Source: Bufo bufo
Taxonomy: Eukaryota; Chordata; Amphibia; Anura; Bufonidae
Direction of reading: 5' to 3'
NCBI RefSeq assembly: GCF_905171765.1
Contig: NC_053391.1
Location: forward strand, 151,982,839 to 152,046,838
DNA length: 64,000 bases
The stretch's first letter is position 1, and each line of letters opens with the position of its first letter. The translations under genes were made by a program, and so were the position numbers. The notes beneath the pieces were generated by a model. The model saw only the letters and a program-made list of their open reading frames with translations, ran no database searches and was not told where the DNA came from. Shown piece after piece: positions 10,926 through 21,409 of the stretch.

Positions 10926-11282
10926 ACTTACAAGTATCCTGGGGGTTAACCTAGAGCAGGGTAAGGTGGAGAAGATGATCTCCTAGTTTGCCGTGCTGCC
11001 GCAACAGTTTTTCATCGCTGACTGCTTGCAGGCACAGGCAGTGAATTATAGCCTGTGACCTGAACTGGAAGTTCATGTGGAGTCAGGGATTATTCACTGG
11101 CCGTGCTCAGTAGGAAAGCTGCTTTGTAGATGTGGACAAGAGCACTCTTAGGCTGGCTCTGTGCAGTGCAGTCAGGTAGCTGTCAGGAGGTAGCAGGGCT
11201 GTACTGCCGCTTCCTCAGTAGTCTTTATAGTGCAGTAGGCAAGGTCGACATAACCACTAATACATAGACCAGTAATCATTTG
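10926..11282. other. Unassigned non-coding stretch
   Basis: I see no open frame, terminal repeats or RNA motif here. It precedes the recognisable hAT copy 3 coding region and may be other repeat debris. Confidence 0.3.
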
Positions 11283-11969
11283 GTGCACGTCCTTCTGCCA
11301 CCGAGGATTGCTGAATGTTTCTCAGTGCCTCCTGTTGCCCCCTCCTACTCCGCTTCCTACTCCTGTTCCTCCTATACCGCCTCCTCATCACATCAGCGCA
11401 ACACCTGCACCACCAACTTTAGCACAGCCAGGGGTAAACAACAGTAGGCTGTTCTGAAACTCATATGTTTGGGGGAAAAACCCTACACCGCGCAGGAGCT
11501 GTGGGTGGGCATGGAAGAACAGACCAATGAGTTGTTGGTGCCGCTGAACCTCAAGCCTGGCCTGGTGGTGTGCAACAATGGGCAAAATCTCATAGCAGCT
11601 CTGGCACTAGCCAGTTTGACGCATATCCCTTGCTGGCGCCTTTGCTAAATTTGGTGGTGCAGAGGTTTCTGAAAAATTACTCCGATATGTCGTATCTGCT
11701 GCGCTTTTGGCATTCTCCCCTCACTGCTGCTCGCCTGTCTGCGCTACAGCATAACTTCTGCCTTCATATGCAACGTACCCACAAAGTAGAACTCCCCCTT
11801 GCACATGCTAGAGAGACTGTGCGAGTATCAGCAGGCTATAGTTGAGTTTCAGCTGCAGCACACACTGATGAGTTGCTCTGTAGAACAGCGCCACTTGACC
11901 AACTGTGAGTGGGCCTCCATGAGGGATGTTTGTGCCATGTTGCACTGTTTCGAGTACTCCATCAACATG
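11283..11969 (+). pseudogene. hAT transposase copy 3, left fragment
   Basis: The sequence tracks the coding region of hAT copy 2 (compare 26837-27556) with many substitutions and small indels. Recognisable pieces in shifting frames are LTHIPC, LNLVVQRFLKNYSDM, the ARLSALQHNF stretch, MLERLCEYQQAIVEFQLQH and CFEYSINM. This is the central RNase-H-like part of a ZBED-type hAT transposase. The copy is cut at 11969 by an LTR insertion and continues at 21060. There are several frame changes, so it is dead. Confidence 0.85.
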
Positions 11970-12881
11970 TGTAACACCCCAGAGTTGTGTTACTAAACTC
12001 TTTACCCAGCTACAATCTAAGAGCATTAATCTTGTCATCTAATGTAATTTCACATAATATCCTCACAACTGTGCATTCTAAACCTTGTTAAATATATATT
12101 GTCATTTTTCATGTTCAGCAGCAGGTGGCAGCAATGTTCTGGCAAGGACTTAAGTCAGTTTAGCACATCTGAGCTGGAATAGTTCATTCCAGTTCAGCTC
12201 CCCCCTCTGTGAGCAGAGTGGATTACTCCCACATCCTACCTCATGGGGGGAGAAGGAAGTTAGAGTCAGTGTGTAGCCCATCCTCTGCTAGGGGTAGGGT
12301 GTGCATGTTAGGAGCTCCCAGATATAGGGATCTAAGCCAGGATCTTGTCTCAGCTGAGACATTGATCATCATCCCCAGCCAGAGCCTTGCAGCCTCAGCT
12401 GGAAGAAGCAAGCAGACAACTCCAGTTCCAGGAAGAAGTATACCATGTGAAGATAGCTGTGAATAAAGTCCAGAGACCCAGGGGAAGTCATATTCCTCCT
12501 CAGCTAGTCAGTCCCCAGACAGCAGAAGATATAAAGTGCAGAAGCCAAATTCCTGCCACAGTTTAGAGCTACTAAGCAGACGTCCTTTCCTGCAAAGCTC
12601 CAGGAACATGAGAGAGCAGAAGCATAAATTCCTGCCAACCGTTGCCAATACCTGCTGGGACCAAAGACTAATGCTGTACCTTGCTTGGATGAAAGCTACA
12701 ACCAGTTAAGACAAGTTTGAACTTTACCCAAGGTCTGGATCTCAATTTCTGCTGCAAATTCCTCTATTACTCCTACTAGCACCACACTCATTTATTACAA
12801 GTGAGCCAGTATCCAGGAGTCCAGCCGTACCCTGATAGGAGACACCGTTGACACTATTACCACTACCATACAGAGACATTA

Positions 12882-13756
12882 TGTCACATCTGTGACAGGT
12901 CTCAGAAGGTCTGAAAGATTATCTACCCATTAGTGATCTGACAGCCTCTTTCGGTTTCACTTTGTCTGTGTGTTGCTGGTATGTCCACACCTCGCCCTAT
13001 TTAGTCTGACTTTTCCCATCACTCCTTGCTTGGGATAGCTTCATTTGGTCTTGGAAGAGCTGGGGTGTGGTTCGTGTTGAAGTCCTGTTCATCCTTCATC
13101 CTCTGAAGTTAAGTGTTCCGCTTGTCGTGTTTTGTATTCCCCCCCCCCCCCCGGTTGCTTACTAGGCCTCAGTGAGACGATCGTTCCTTCACCAGGGAAG
13201 GAACAGGTGGTCTCTGCCCTGTCATTATCTTTAGGGCATATGAGGGTCACCAGGGTTTTCTAGGTTCCCGTATATGGGTATCTCTACCATCGAGAGGTGC
13301 CCATACGGATAGGAGTTAGGCTGGGTTCAGACCTTAGCGTACGGGATAGAGCGCTCTGTATGCGCGATTGTATGCACGTTTACAGACGCGGCTCCGGAAC
13401 AAGCGAACGCCCATTGTCGCGCGTTCCCGCTGAAGTCTATGTACGGGAACGCGCGACAAGACGCCCCAAAGAAGCTCCTGTACTTCTTGGGGCGTCAGGC
13501 GTTTTACAGCATTAGTACGCGCTGTAAAACGCTCAGGTGAGAACCATGCCCATAGGGAAGCATTGGTTCTTGCCTGTTGAGCGTTTTACAGCGCGTAGGA
13601 ACACGCTGTAAAACGCTAAGTTCTGAACCCAGCCTCAGGGCCAGAAGCAGGGTTTTATAGGTGGTGACACTTTTCCTTCCCTAGCGGTGAGGCCTAGCGT
13701 CTTTCCCCTTCCTTCTTGATTGTCGTTTGGTGTGCTCCCCTACAATATCCGTGACA
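12882..13756 (+). repeat. Gypsy element left LTR (with MITE insertion)
   Basis: It aligns to the right LTR along its whole length. Differences are a 316 bp MITE at 13319-13634, absence of about 30 bp that the right LTR has near 20397-20427 (CTGTTCAGGTGTGG...), and scattered substitutions. A C-run at 13140-13152 corresponds to an interrupted C-run in the right LTR. Removing the MITE and its duplication gives about 556 bp, against 590 bp for the right LTR. Confidence 0.9.
13319..13634. mobile_element. 316 bp MITE with TTA/TCA target duplication
   Basis: The ends are inverted: GGCTGGGTTCAGACCTTAGCG at the left, and CGCTAAGTTCTGAACCCAGCC at the right, whose complement differs by one base. The flanks are TTA (13316-13318) and TCA (13635-13637). 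The right LTR supplies the empty site (GAGTTAGGGCCAGG near 20749), proving the insertion. The interior has inverted AGCGTTTTACAGCGCG words. A 3 bp TWA-type duplication suggests PIF/Harbinger mobilisation (inference). Confidence 0.85.
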
Positions 13757-13788
13757 TTACCGCCATTTTTGTTCTGATCTGTGCAGCT

Positions 13789-14721
13789 ATGGATACTATG
13801 TCTTCACTGGTCGAACAGATGCAGAATCTGACTTTGGAGGTAGCAGACCTCCGCGCAACTGTCTTGCAGATTCAGAGGCCACAGGCTTCTGGTTCCGGTG
13901 GTGGGTCCCAGACCTGTTCTGAACCGAAGGTGGCTCTCCCGGACAGGTTTTCTGGGGGTAGTGACAATTTCATCCGGTTCAGGGAGTCACGTAAATTATA
14001 CTTTAAGCTGCGTCCATACTCTTCTGGGGATGAGTGTCAACGTGTGGGTATGATTATTTCATTGTTTAAAGAGGACGCCCAATCTTGGGCTTTTTCTCTG
14101 CCGACCGGATCACTGTCCCTCCGGTTGGTAGATGAATTCTTCAGAGCCTTGGGTCTCATCTACGATGACCCGGATCGGATCTCTCAGGCCGAGAGCAAGT
14201 TACGGAGTTTGCAGCAGGGAGATCGTTCCGTGGAGACCTATTGCTCTGAATTTAGGAGATGGGCTACCGATACTGAGTGGAACGATCCTGCTTTCCGCAG
14301 CCAATTCTGTCAGGGTCTCTCTGAGAGACTGCAGGACGCGTTGGCCTTTCATGAAAATCCTGTGTCATTTGAGGCAGCTATGTCCCTTGCTGTACGTCTA
14401 GATAGACGCCTGAGGGAGAGATCTAGGGGTCCTCACCTTCAGGACGTACTGTCCAATAAGGGTACTGCTTGCTTTGACACTTATGGTGGAGAGACACTGG
14501 TAGTTGCGCCTTGTGATGAGCAGTGGGGCAGGAGTTACAGTAACTTGATTGATGGAGAGTTTGTACGCATTAATGGGTTGACTACTAATGCATTAGAGAA
14601 AAGTATTTCTGTCTTTGCAATTGACTCAGCACCTCTCACCCAAAAATGCCTGTCACAGGTAGTGAATGACATTCATTTAAGAGTGGGTGATTTGCATCAG
14701 GAATCTATCTTCTGTTATGTA
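13789..14721 (+). pseudogene. Gypsy gag with truncated protease region, interrupted
   Basis: Gag packages the element RNA. I chose the ATG at 13789 because its product, starting MDTMSSLVEQMQ, matches a typical gypsy gag start with an N-terminal coiled coil; the frame is open from further upstream. The capsid-like core runs from about PDRFSGGSDNFIRFRES to GLSERLQDALAFHENP. After RRLRERSRG the frame passes into sequence with no CX2CX4HX4C knuckle and no DSG/DTG protease motif, then into a downstream protease strand ending CYV. An in-frame internal deletion therefore seems to have removed the zinc knuckle and active-site region. The frame ends where the fold-back element enters at 14722 and resumes in phase at 17302. 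Confidence 0.85.
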
Positions 14722-17299
14722 CAGTAGGTGTTTGTGAGATTGTGTTTTCAGCACGACAGCGTCGCGCTGATACTCGGCGACGTGGTGCCGAGATCTCGCA
14801 CTCACTGGGATAGCGACAGCACATCCCAGCAAGCGCGTCATAGAAGCGACGGGAGATCCGACTTGGATTCCCGCCAATTCTACACGTGTGCGGCGTTTGT
14901 TATGAATCCTGAGGGGGAAGTCCCCGCCGGATTTAAATAAAAATCCGACCTGGGTCCCGCCCTCAGGAGCATACCGGGCCCTTAGGTCTGTTATGGGTTG
15001 TAAGGAGAGCCCCCCCTACGCCGAAAAAAACGGCGTAGGGGGTCCCCCTACAATCCATACCAGACCCGTATCCAAAGCACGCTACCCGGCCAGCCAGGAA
15101 GGGAGGGGGGACGAGCGAGCGCCCCCCCCCCCCCTCCTGAGCCGTACCAGGCTGCATGCCCTCAACATGGGGGGTTGGGTGCTCTGGGGCAGGGGGCGCA
15201 CTGCGGCCCCCCCACCTCAGAGCACCCTGTCCCCATGTTGATGAGGACAGGGCCCCTTCCCGACAACCCTGGCCGTTGGTTGTCGGGGTATGCGGGCAGG
15301 AGGCTTATCGGAATCTGGGAGCCCCCTTTAATAAGGGGGCCCCCAGATACCGGCCCCCCACCCTAAGTGAATGAGTATGGGGTACATCGTACCCCTACCC
15401 ATTCACCTGCAAGAAAAGTGGTAAAAACACAAATAAACCACACAGTGTATTAAAATATTTTATTTTTCTGCTCCGGAGGCCGCCCCCTGTCTTCTTTATT
15501 AGCTCTTTTACCAGGGGGGGCTCTTCTTCTTCCGATATCCCGACGGGTCTTCTCCGCTATCCGGGGGGGTCTTCTCAACTCTCCGGGGTTCTCCTTCTGT
15601 CTTCTCCTTCTGTCTTGTTGTCTCCTTCTGTCTTCTGTCTCCGGGGGGGGCTCTTCTTCTTCCGATATCCCGACGGGTCTTCTCCGCTATCCGGGGGGGT
15701 CTTCTCAACTCTCCGGGGTTCTCCTTCTGTCTTCTCCTTCTGTCTTGTTGTCTCCTTCTGTCTTCTGTCTCCGGGGGGGGCTCTTCTTCTTCCGATATCC
15801 CGACGGGTCTTCTCCGCTATCCGGGGGGGTCTTCTCAACTCTCCGGGGTTCTCCTTCTGTCTTCTCCTTCTGTCTTGTTGTCTCCTTCTGTCTTCTGTCT
15901 CCGGGGGGGGGCTCTTCTTCTTCCGATATCCCGACGGGTCTTCTCCGCTATCCGGGGGGGTCTTCTCAACTCTCCGGGGTTCTCCTTCTGTCTTCTCCTT
16001 CTGTCTTCTCCTTCTGTCTTGTTGTCTCGGCGCACCCCGATTCTTCGTCTTCTCTTCTTGTTTTCGCCTCTCTCTGTTGTTGACTCGGCGCACCCCGGTT
16101 CTTCGTCTCGCGAGACTCGGCGCACCCCGATTCTTCGTCTCGCGAGACTCGGCGCACCCCGATTCTTCGTCTCGCGAGACGAAGAACCGGGGTGCGCCGA
16201 GTCAACAACAGAGAGAGGCGAAAACAAGAAGAGAAGACGAAGAATCGGGGTGCGCCGAGACAACAAGACAGAAGGAGAAGACAGAAGGAGAACCCCGGAG
16301 AGTCGAGAAGACCCCCCCGGATAGCGGAGAAGACCCGTCGGGATATCGGAAGAAGAAGAGCCCCCCCCCGGAGACAGAAGACAGAAGGAGACAACAAGAC
16401 AGAAGGAGAAGACAGAAGGAGAACCCCGGAGAGTTGAGAAGACCCCCCCGGATAGCGGAGAAGACCCGTCGGGATATCGGAAGAAGAAGAGCCCCCCCCT
16501 GGTAAAAGAGCTAATAAAGAAGACAGGGGGCGGCCTCCGGAGCAGAAAAATAAAATATTTTAATACACTGTGTGGTTTATTTGTGTTTTTACCACTTTTC
16601 TTGCAGGTGAATGGGTAGGGGTACGATGTACCCCATACTCATTCACTTAGGGTGGGGGGCCGGTATCTGGGGGCCCCCTTATTAAAGGGGGCTCCCAGAT
16701 TCCGATAAGCCTCCTGCCCGCATACCCCGACAACCAACGGCCAGGGTTGTCGGGAAGGGGCCCTGTCCTCATCAACATGGGGACAGGGTGCTCTGAGGTG
16801 GGGGGGCCGCAGTGCGCCCCCTGCCCCAGAGCACCCAACCCCCCATGTTGAGGGCATGCAGCCTGGTACGGCTCAGGAGGGGGGGGGGGGGGGGGGGCGC
16901 TCGCTCGTCCCCACTCCCTTCCTGGCTGGCCGGGTAGCGTGCTTTGGATACGGGTCTGGTATGGATTGTAGGGGGACCCCTACGCCGTTTTTTTCGGCGT
17001 AGGGGGGGCTCTCCTTACAACCCATAACAGACCTAAGGGCCCGGTATGCTCCTGAGGGCGGGACCCAGGTCGGATTTTTATTTAAATCCGGCGGGGACTT
17101 CCCCCTCAGGATTCATAACAAACGCCGCACACGTGTAGAATTGGCGGGAATCCAAGTCGGATCTCCCGTCGCTTCTATGACGCGCTTGCTCTCCATCGCG
17201 GCAAGCCAGCTCGGCGCTGGCTCCCGCGATGGGGCTCGTATGTGCTCAATCTCGCCGAGAAATACAGCGAGATTGACACAAAATCGGGTTCACCTACTG
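14722..17299. mobile_element. 2.58 kb fold-back (palindromic) transposable element
   Basis: The insertion begins CAGTAGGTG and ends CACCTACTG, with TA on both sides (14720-14721 and 17300-17301). Removing the element and one TA rejoins the gypsy protease frame exactly in phase. Nearly the whole element is a giant inverted repeat centred at about 16174/16175 (CTCG|CGAG), with arms of about 1.0-1.3 kb. The outermost ~110 bp on each side differ more than the inner arms and carry short hairpins (for example CCATCGCGG ... CCGCGATGG near 17192-17231). No transposase is encoded. A CAGT start with a TA duplication points to mobilisation by a Tc1/mariner-superfamily transposase; this is inference. Confidence 0.88.
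15505..16030. repeat. ~130 bp tandem repeat in left arm of fold-back element
   Basis: The phrase GGCTCTTCTTCTTCCGATAT followed by CCCGACGGGTCTTCTCCGC recurs at about 15519, 15649, 15779 and 15910. The right arm carries only two inverted copies (about 16320-16500), so the arms differ in copy number. Reading frames on both strands here are repeat artefacts. Confidence 0.85.
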
Positions 17300-17301
17300 T
17301 A

Positions 17302-18842
17302 TTGGAGGGTCTGCCTGCTCCGTTGGTGTTGGGCTTACCATGGTTAAGCAAACATAACCCTAAAATCGACTGGCAAGCGAGACAGATTCTTAATTGGAGT
17401 GATTTTTGCATGGACAACTGCCTTAATGCATCATTCTCTATGGTGACCACTAAAACTGTACCCTCCTTCATTTCAGAATTTTCTGATGTTTTCTCTCAGA
17501 GTGGTAATCAGGAGTTGCCTTCACACCCGGAGTATGACTGTCCCGTCAATCTTATTCCCGGAGCTAAATTGCCCAAATCTCGGTTGTATAATCTTTCGGA
17601 ACCGAAAGAAAGGCCATGCGAGAGTATATTACCGAGAGTTTGGCAAAGGGACATATTAGATCATCCAAGTCCCCAGTGGCTGATGGGTTTTTCTTTGTAA
17701 AGAAAAAATATGGTACCCTGAGACCATGCCTGGACTTCCGTGAGCTCAATCGTATTACCGTCCGTGATCCTTACCCCCTTCCTTTGATTCCGGATTTGTT
17801 TAGTCAGATTGTTGGTGCCAAGGTGTTCTCTAAGTTGGATCTGAGGGGGGCATATAATCTGGTAAGGATCAAGGAGGGGGATGAGTGGAAGACCGCATTT
17901 AATACCCCTGAGGGTCATTTTGAAAACCTGTTCATGCCCCTTGGGTTAACAAATGCTCCTGCGGTTTTTCAACACTTTGTCAATGAGATCTTTCATCATC
18001 TGGTGGGGAGGTTTGTCGTTGTATACCTTGATGACATACATATTTATTCGCCTGATATGAAGACTCATCAGGATCATGTGAGACAGGTGTTACAGATCCT
18101 AAGAGAGAAAAATTGTATGCTAAGATGGAAAAGTGTGTATTTGCTGTACAGGAAGTGCAATTTCTGGGTTACCTGCTCTCATCCTCAGGTTTTCGTATGG
18201 ATCCCAAGAAGGTCCGTGCCGTGTTGTACTGGGATTGACCATGAAAATCTGAAACCGCTTATGCGGTTTTTGGGGTTTACCAACTACTACCGTAAATTTA
18301 TCTTGAACTATTCATCGGTGTTTAAACCTTTAACAGACATGACTAGGAAGGGTGCGGATATTTCTGTCTGGTCTGATGCGGCATTACAGGCCTTTTCTGC
18401 TGTGAAAGAATGTTTTGCTTCGACCCCTATTCTGATGCAACCGGATGTGCCATTTATTGTTGATGTTGACGCGTCCGAGGTAGGGGTAGGAGCAATCTTG
18501 TCGCAAGGTCCTTCACCTAGTAAATGGGGCCCATGTGCATTTTTCTCTAAAAAACTCTCTACTGCTGAAAGGAATTATGATGTGGGGAATAGGGAATTGC
18601 TGGCCATTAAGTTGGCATTCGAGGAATGGCGGCATTGGTTGGAAGGAGCAATTCACCCTATTACGGTAATTACGGATCACAAGAACCTGGCCTACCTGGA
18701 GTCTGTTAAGCGACTGAACCCAAGGCAGGCCAGATGGTCATTGTTTTTCACCAGATTTAACTTCATCGTCACTTACCGCCCTGGGGTTAAGAACGTCAAG
18801 GCGGATGCTTTGTCGCATAGCTTTCCTGGGGGGGGGGGGGGG
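17302..18842 (+). pseudogene. Gypsy pol: protease end, reverse transcriptase and RNase H
   Basis: The product copies element RNA into DNA. Upstream is the protease tail with LVLGLPWLSKHNP (about 17325-17365). The frame shifts between about 17600 and 17700, after which the RT reads [37 protein letters not shown] and the catalytic YLDD near 18022. Between about 18110 and 18240 the expected RT text appears in a different frame, so two compensating frameshifts lie there. RNase H follows ([13 protein letters not shown] near 18469, then [11 protein letters not shown] near 18676). The frame ends in a G-run (18829-18842) that separates it from the integrase frame, another probable indel site. Confidence 0.9.
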
Positions 18843-20334
18843 TGAGTCTAATGACCCTAGTCCCATTTTATCTGAAGGGGTAGTCATATCCGCTCTTTAT
18901 CCTGATCTTGAGGCCAGGGTGTTGGAGGCACAGAAGGATGCTCTGGACTCTTGTCCTTCGGGGAAGTTGTTTGTTCCCTCCGAATTACGTCACATGGTGT
19001 TCGAGGAGCATCGCTGTACGGTGCTTGCTGGGCACCCTGGGAGCAGATCGACTGTCGATCTCATCTCTCGCCGATTTTGGTGGCCGGGGTTGCGTAAGTG
19101 TGTTGACGACTATGTGTCAGCCTGTGGTACCTGTGCACGTGCTAAGGTGACACATACTCGGCCTTCCGGATCTCTGCTTCCATGTCCCATCCCGTCCAGA
19201 CCTTGGACCCATTTGTCCATGGATTTTATCACGGATTTACCGAATTCTTCGGGAAAAACTGTGATTCTGGTGGTTGTAGATCGTTTTAGTAAAATGGCAC
19301 ACTTTATTGTATTACCTAGTCTACCCAATGCTAAAACTCTTGCACAGGTGTTTGTCGACAACATCGTGAAACTACATGGCATTCCCTCTGATGTGGTGTC
19401 CGATAGAGGGACTCAGTTTGTTTCCAGATTCTGGAAATCGTTCTGTACTCGTCTGGGTGTACAATTGTCCTTCTCTTCGGCTTTTCATCCTCAGTCGAAC
19501 GGACAGACGGAGCGCACTAATCATAATCTGGAGACTTACTTGAGATGTTTTGTTTCAGAGAATCAGAAAGAGTGGTCTTCATTTTTGTCGTTAGCTGAGT
19601 TTGCTATAAATAACCGTAGACAGGAATCCACTGATAAGTCGCCGTTTTTTGGGGCATATGAGTTCCATCTACAGTTTGGTACATTTTCTGGTGCTCAAAA
19701 TTCCGGCATTCTTGAGGAGGAACGATTTTCCTCTTCTTTGTCTTCTATTTGGCGGAAAATCCAAAATAACCTGAAAAAGATGGGCAACAGGTATAAGCAT
19801 GTGGCTGACAGGAGACGTATGAGTGGTCCGGACCTGAGAGTGGGTGATTCTGTGTGGTTGTCTACAAGAAACATTAAACTTAAGGTACCTTCTTGGAAGT
19901 TGGGACCAAGATTTATTGGTCCATATAAGATCACTGCCATTGTTAACCCTGTAGCCTTCCGTTTTGAATTTCCTCAGGCATTGAAAATCCATAATGTATT
20001 TCATAAATCGTTGCTAAAGAAATGTGTCGAACCTGTTGAGCCGTCCTCCTTGCCTCCCGCTCCTGTCATGGTGGACGGCAATTTAGAAATTCAGATCAGC
20101 AGGATTGTTCTCCGGAGATCCTTCCAGTATCTCGTTCATTGGAGAGGGTACAGACCAGAGGAGAGGATGTGGGTTCCAGCGACTGATGTTAATGCTAGTC
20201 ATCTGGTGAGAGCATTCCACAGAGCTCATCCTGATAAAGTCGGTCCTGGGTGCCCGGAGGTCACCCGTAGAAGGGGGGGTACTGTCACATCTGTGACAGG
20301 TCCCAGAAGGTCTGAAGGATTATCTACCCATTAG
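18843..20334 (+). CDS. Gypsy integrase with C-terminal chromodomain (frame open)
   Basis: Integrase inserts the cDNA; the chromodomain is thought to bind chromatin marks. The open frame extends from inside the RNase H shadow (18805), so its real start is the pol polyprotein, out of phase across a G-run. Relative to 18805, an HHCC finger lies at residues about 68-110 (H, H in HRCTVLAGH; C, C in CGTCARAK), the catalytic core at 138-234 with MDFITD, SDRGTQF and QTERTN giving D, D and E (D,D-35-E spacing), and a chromodomain at about 429-480 (RSFQYLVHWRGY, then ERMWVPATDV). The frame runs through the polypurine tract into the right LTR and stops at 20334. No internal stop is seen. Confidence 0.9.
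20268..20282 (+). promoter_or_regulatory. Polypurine tract of gypsy element
   Basis: AGAAGGGGGGGTAC immediately precedes the right LTR at 20283. In LTR retrotransposons this purine run primes plus-strand DNA synthesis. It also encodes the last Arg/Gly residues of the integrase frame. Confidence 0.75.
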
Positions 20335-20872
20335 TGATCTGACAGCCTCTTTCGGTTTCACTTTGTCTGTGTGTTGCTGGTATGTCCACACCTCCTGTTC
20401 AGGTGTGGATCATGTGACCTTTAACTCGCCCTATTTAGTCTGACTTTTACCATCACTCCTTGCTTGGGATAGCTTAATTTGGTCTTGGAAGAGCTGGAGT
20501 GTGGTTCGTGTTGAAGTCCTGTTCATCCTTCATCCTCTGAAGTTAAGTGTTCCGCTTGTCGTGTTTTGTATCCCCCCCCCTCCCCCCGGTTGTTTACTAG
20601 GCCTCAGTGAGACGCTAGTTCCTTCACCAGGGAAGGAACAGGTGGTCTCTGCCCTGTCATTATCTTTAGGGCATCTGAGGGTCACCAGGGTTTTCTAGGT
20701 TCCTGTGTATGAGTATCTCTACCATCGAGAGGCGCCCATACGGATAGGAGTTAGGGCCAGGAGCAGGGTTTTATAGGTGGTGACCCTTTTTCTTCCCTAG
20801 CGGTGAGGCCTAGTGTCTTTCCCCTTCCTTCCTGATTGTCTTTTGGTGTTCTCCCCTACTACACCCGTGACA
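20283..20872 (+). repeat. Gypsy element right LTR
   Basis: This 590 bp LTR begins TGTCACATCTGTGACAGG and ends CACCCGTGACA, then CATTA. It lacks the MITE in the left LTR and therefore gives the pre-insertion sequence. The start contains a short inverted repeat (TGTCACA ... TGTGACA). Confidence 0.9.
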
Positions 20873-21059
20873 CATTACACCACTCTGGCATTCATAACCT
20901 GGGGTGTGAGTTATAACATCTTGGAGGGCCCTGTGACTGTACCCTGGGCACGCTGCAATTGGCGTCACGAACAAAACTATAAACTATCACCTACATCTGA
21001 CCCAGCCATTGCATAATTTGGTGTCAGAGTGCATACCCCGGTCCGGCTTAATGCACATG

Positions 21060-21350
21060 GCCAGTGCAGATGACGCCATCCTCAGTGTTATTATCCCACT
21101 TCTATGTCTCCTTGAAAAAACGCTTCGGGCAATGACGGATTAGGATGTGGAACAGGAGGAAGAGGAGGAGGAACAGGGATCATTCCCATAGTTATTTGGC
21201 CAGTCTTCCACAGGTAGCTCGAAAGGTGGGCTCCTGCACCATCAGCGGCCAGGTACACAGCTGTCCAGCCATGGAAAAGTTTTGGAGGATCAGGAGAATG
21301 AGGAGGAGGATGATGATGAGGAGGAGGAGGATCCGCTTTCACAGCAGGGT
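21060..21350 (+). pseudogene. hAT transposase copy 3, right fragment
   Basis: The fragment continues directly from 11969 once the LTR and one CATG are removed: it begins with the MASGDD-like region (here ASADDAILSVIIPLLCLLEK) and passes into the acidic GAGGAGGAG stretch. A TAG stop interrupts it near 21140. Homology to copy 2 fades at about 21350, so the C-terminal dimerisation domain is missing. Confidence 0.8.
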
Positions 21351-21409
21351 GGAACCAAAATCAGCTGAAGGGAATCAATTGAACGTGAACAAACACAAAA
21401 TTTCATAAA

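Larger units (their letters stand above)
12882..20872 (+). mobile_element. Ty3/gypsy chromovirus-type LTR retrotransposon
   Basis: The element has two LTRs (12882-13756 and 20283-20872) beginning TGTCACATCTGTGACAGG and ending CCGTGACA, flanked by the 5 bp duplication CATTA (12877-12881 and 20873-20877). Internal order is gag, protease remnant, reverse transcriptase, RNase H, integrase, chromodomain. A polypurine tract (AGAAGGGGGGG, about 20268-20280) sits just before the right LTR. A tRNA primer-binding site could not be recognised after the left LTR. The element carries two later insertions, a MITE in the left LTR and a fold-back element in the protease region, plus several frameshifts, so it is defective. 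Confidence 0.92.
11970..21055 (+). mobile_element. Solo LTR (~1,090 bp without its insert) split by a gypsy element
   Basis: The outer element starts TGTAACACCCC at 11970 and ends TTAATGCA at 21055, giving canonical TG...CA ends, and is flanked on both sides by CATG (11966-11969 and 21056-21059). Its two pieces are 11970-12881 and 20878-21055; between them sits a gypsy element with its own CATTA duplication. A GAATAAAG poly(A)-type signal lies near 12463. No internal coding region of the same retrotransposon remains, so it is a solo LTR left by LTR-LTR recombination. Layout resembles the solo LTR at 32951-33955 (both have a CTGG(C/T)GTCACGAAC-like word near the 3' end, and a 4 bp duplication). 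Superfamily not assigned. Confidence 0.8.

Noticed and set aside
10737..10986. Tyr/Ile-rich frames
   Set aside because: They are translations of a TA/CA-rich microsatellite in two frames.
13757..13788. A tRNA primer-binding site after the gypsy left LTR
   Set aside because: The sequence (TTACCGCCATTTTTG) does not show a recognisable tRNA 3' end complement; self-priming or decay is possible but unsupported.
15508..16505. Several 140-300 codon frames in the fold-back element, including Arg/Lys/Glu-rich ones
   Set aside because: They mirror each other across the palindrome and follow the 130 bp repeat; low complexity, no domain, frames on both strands.
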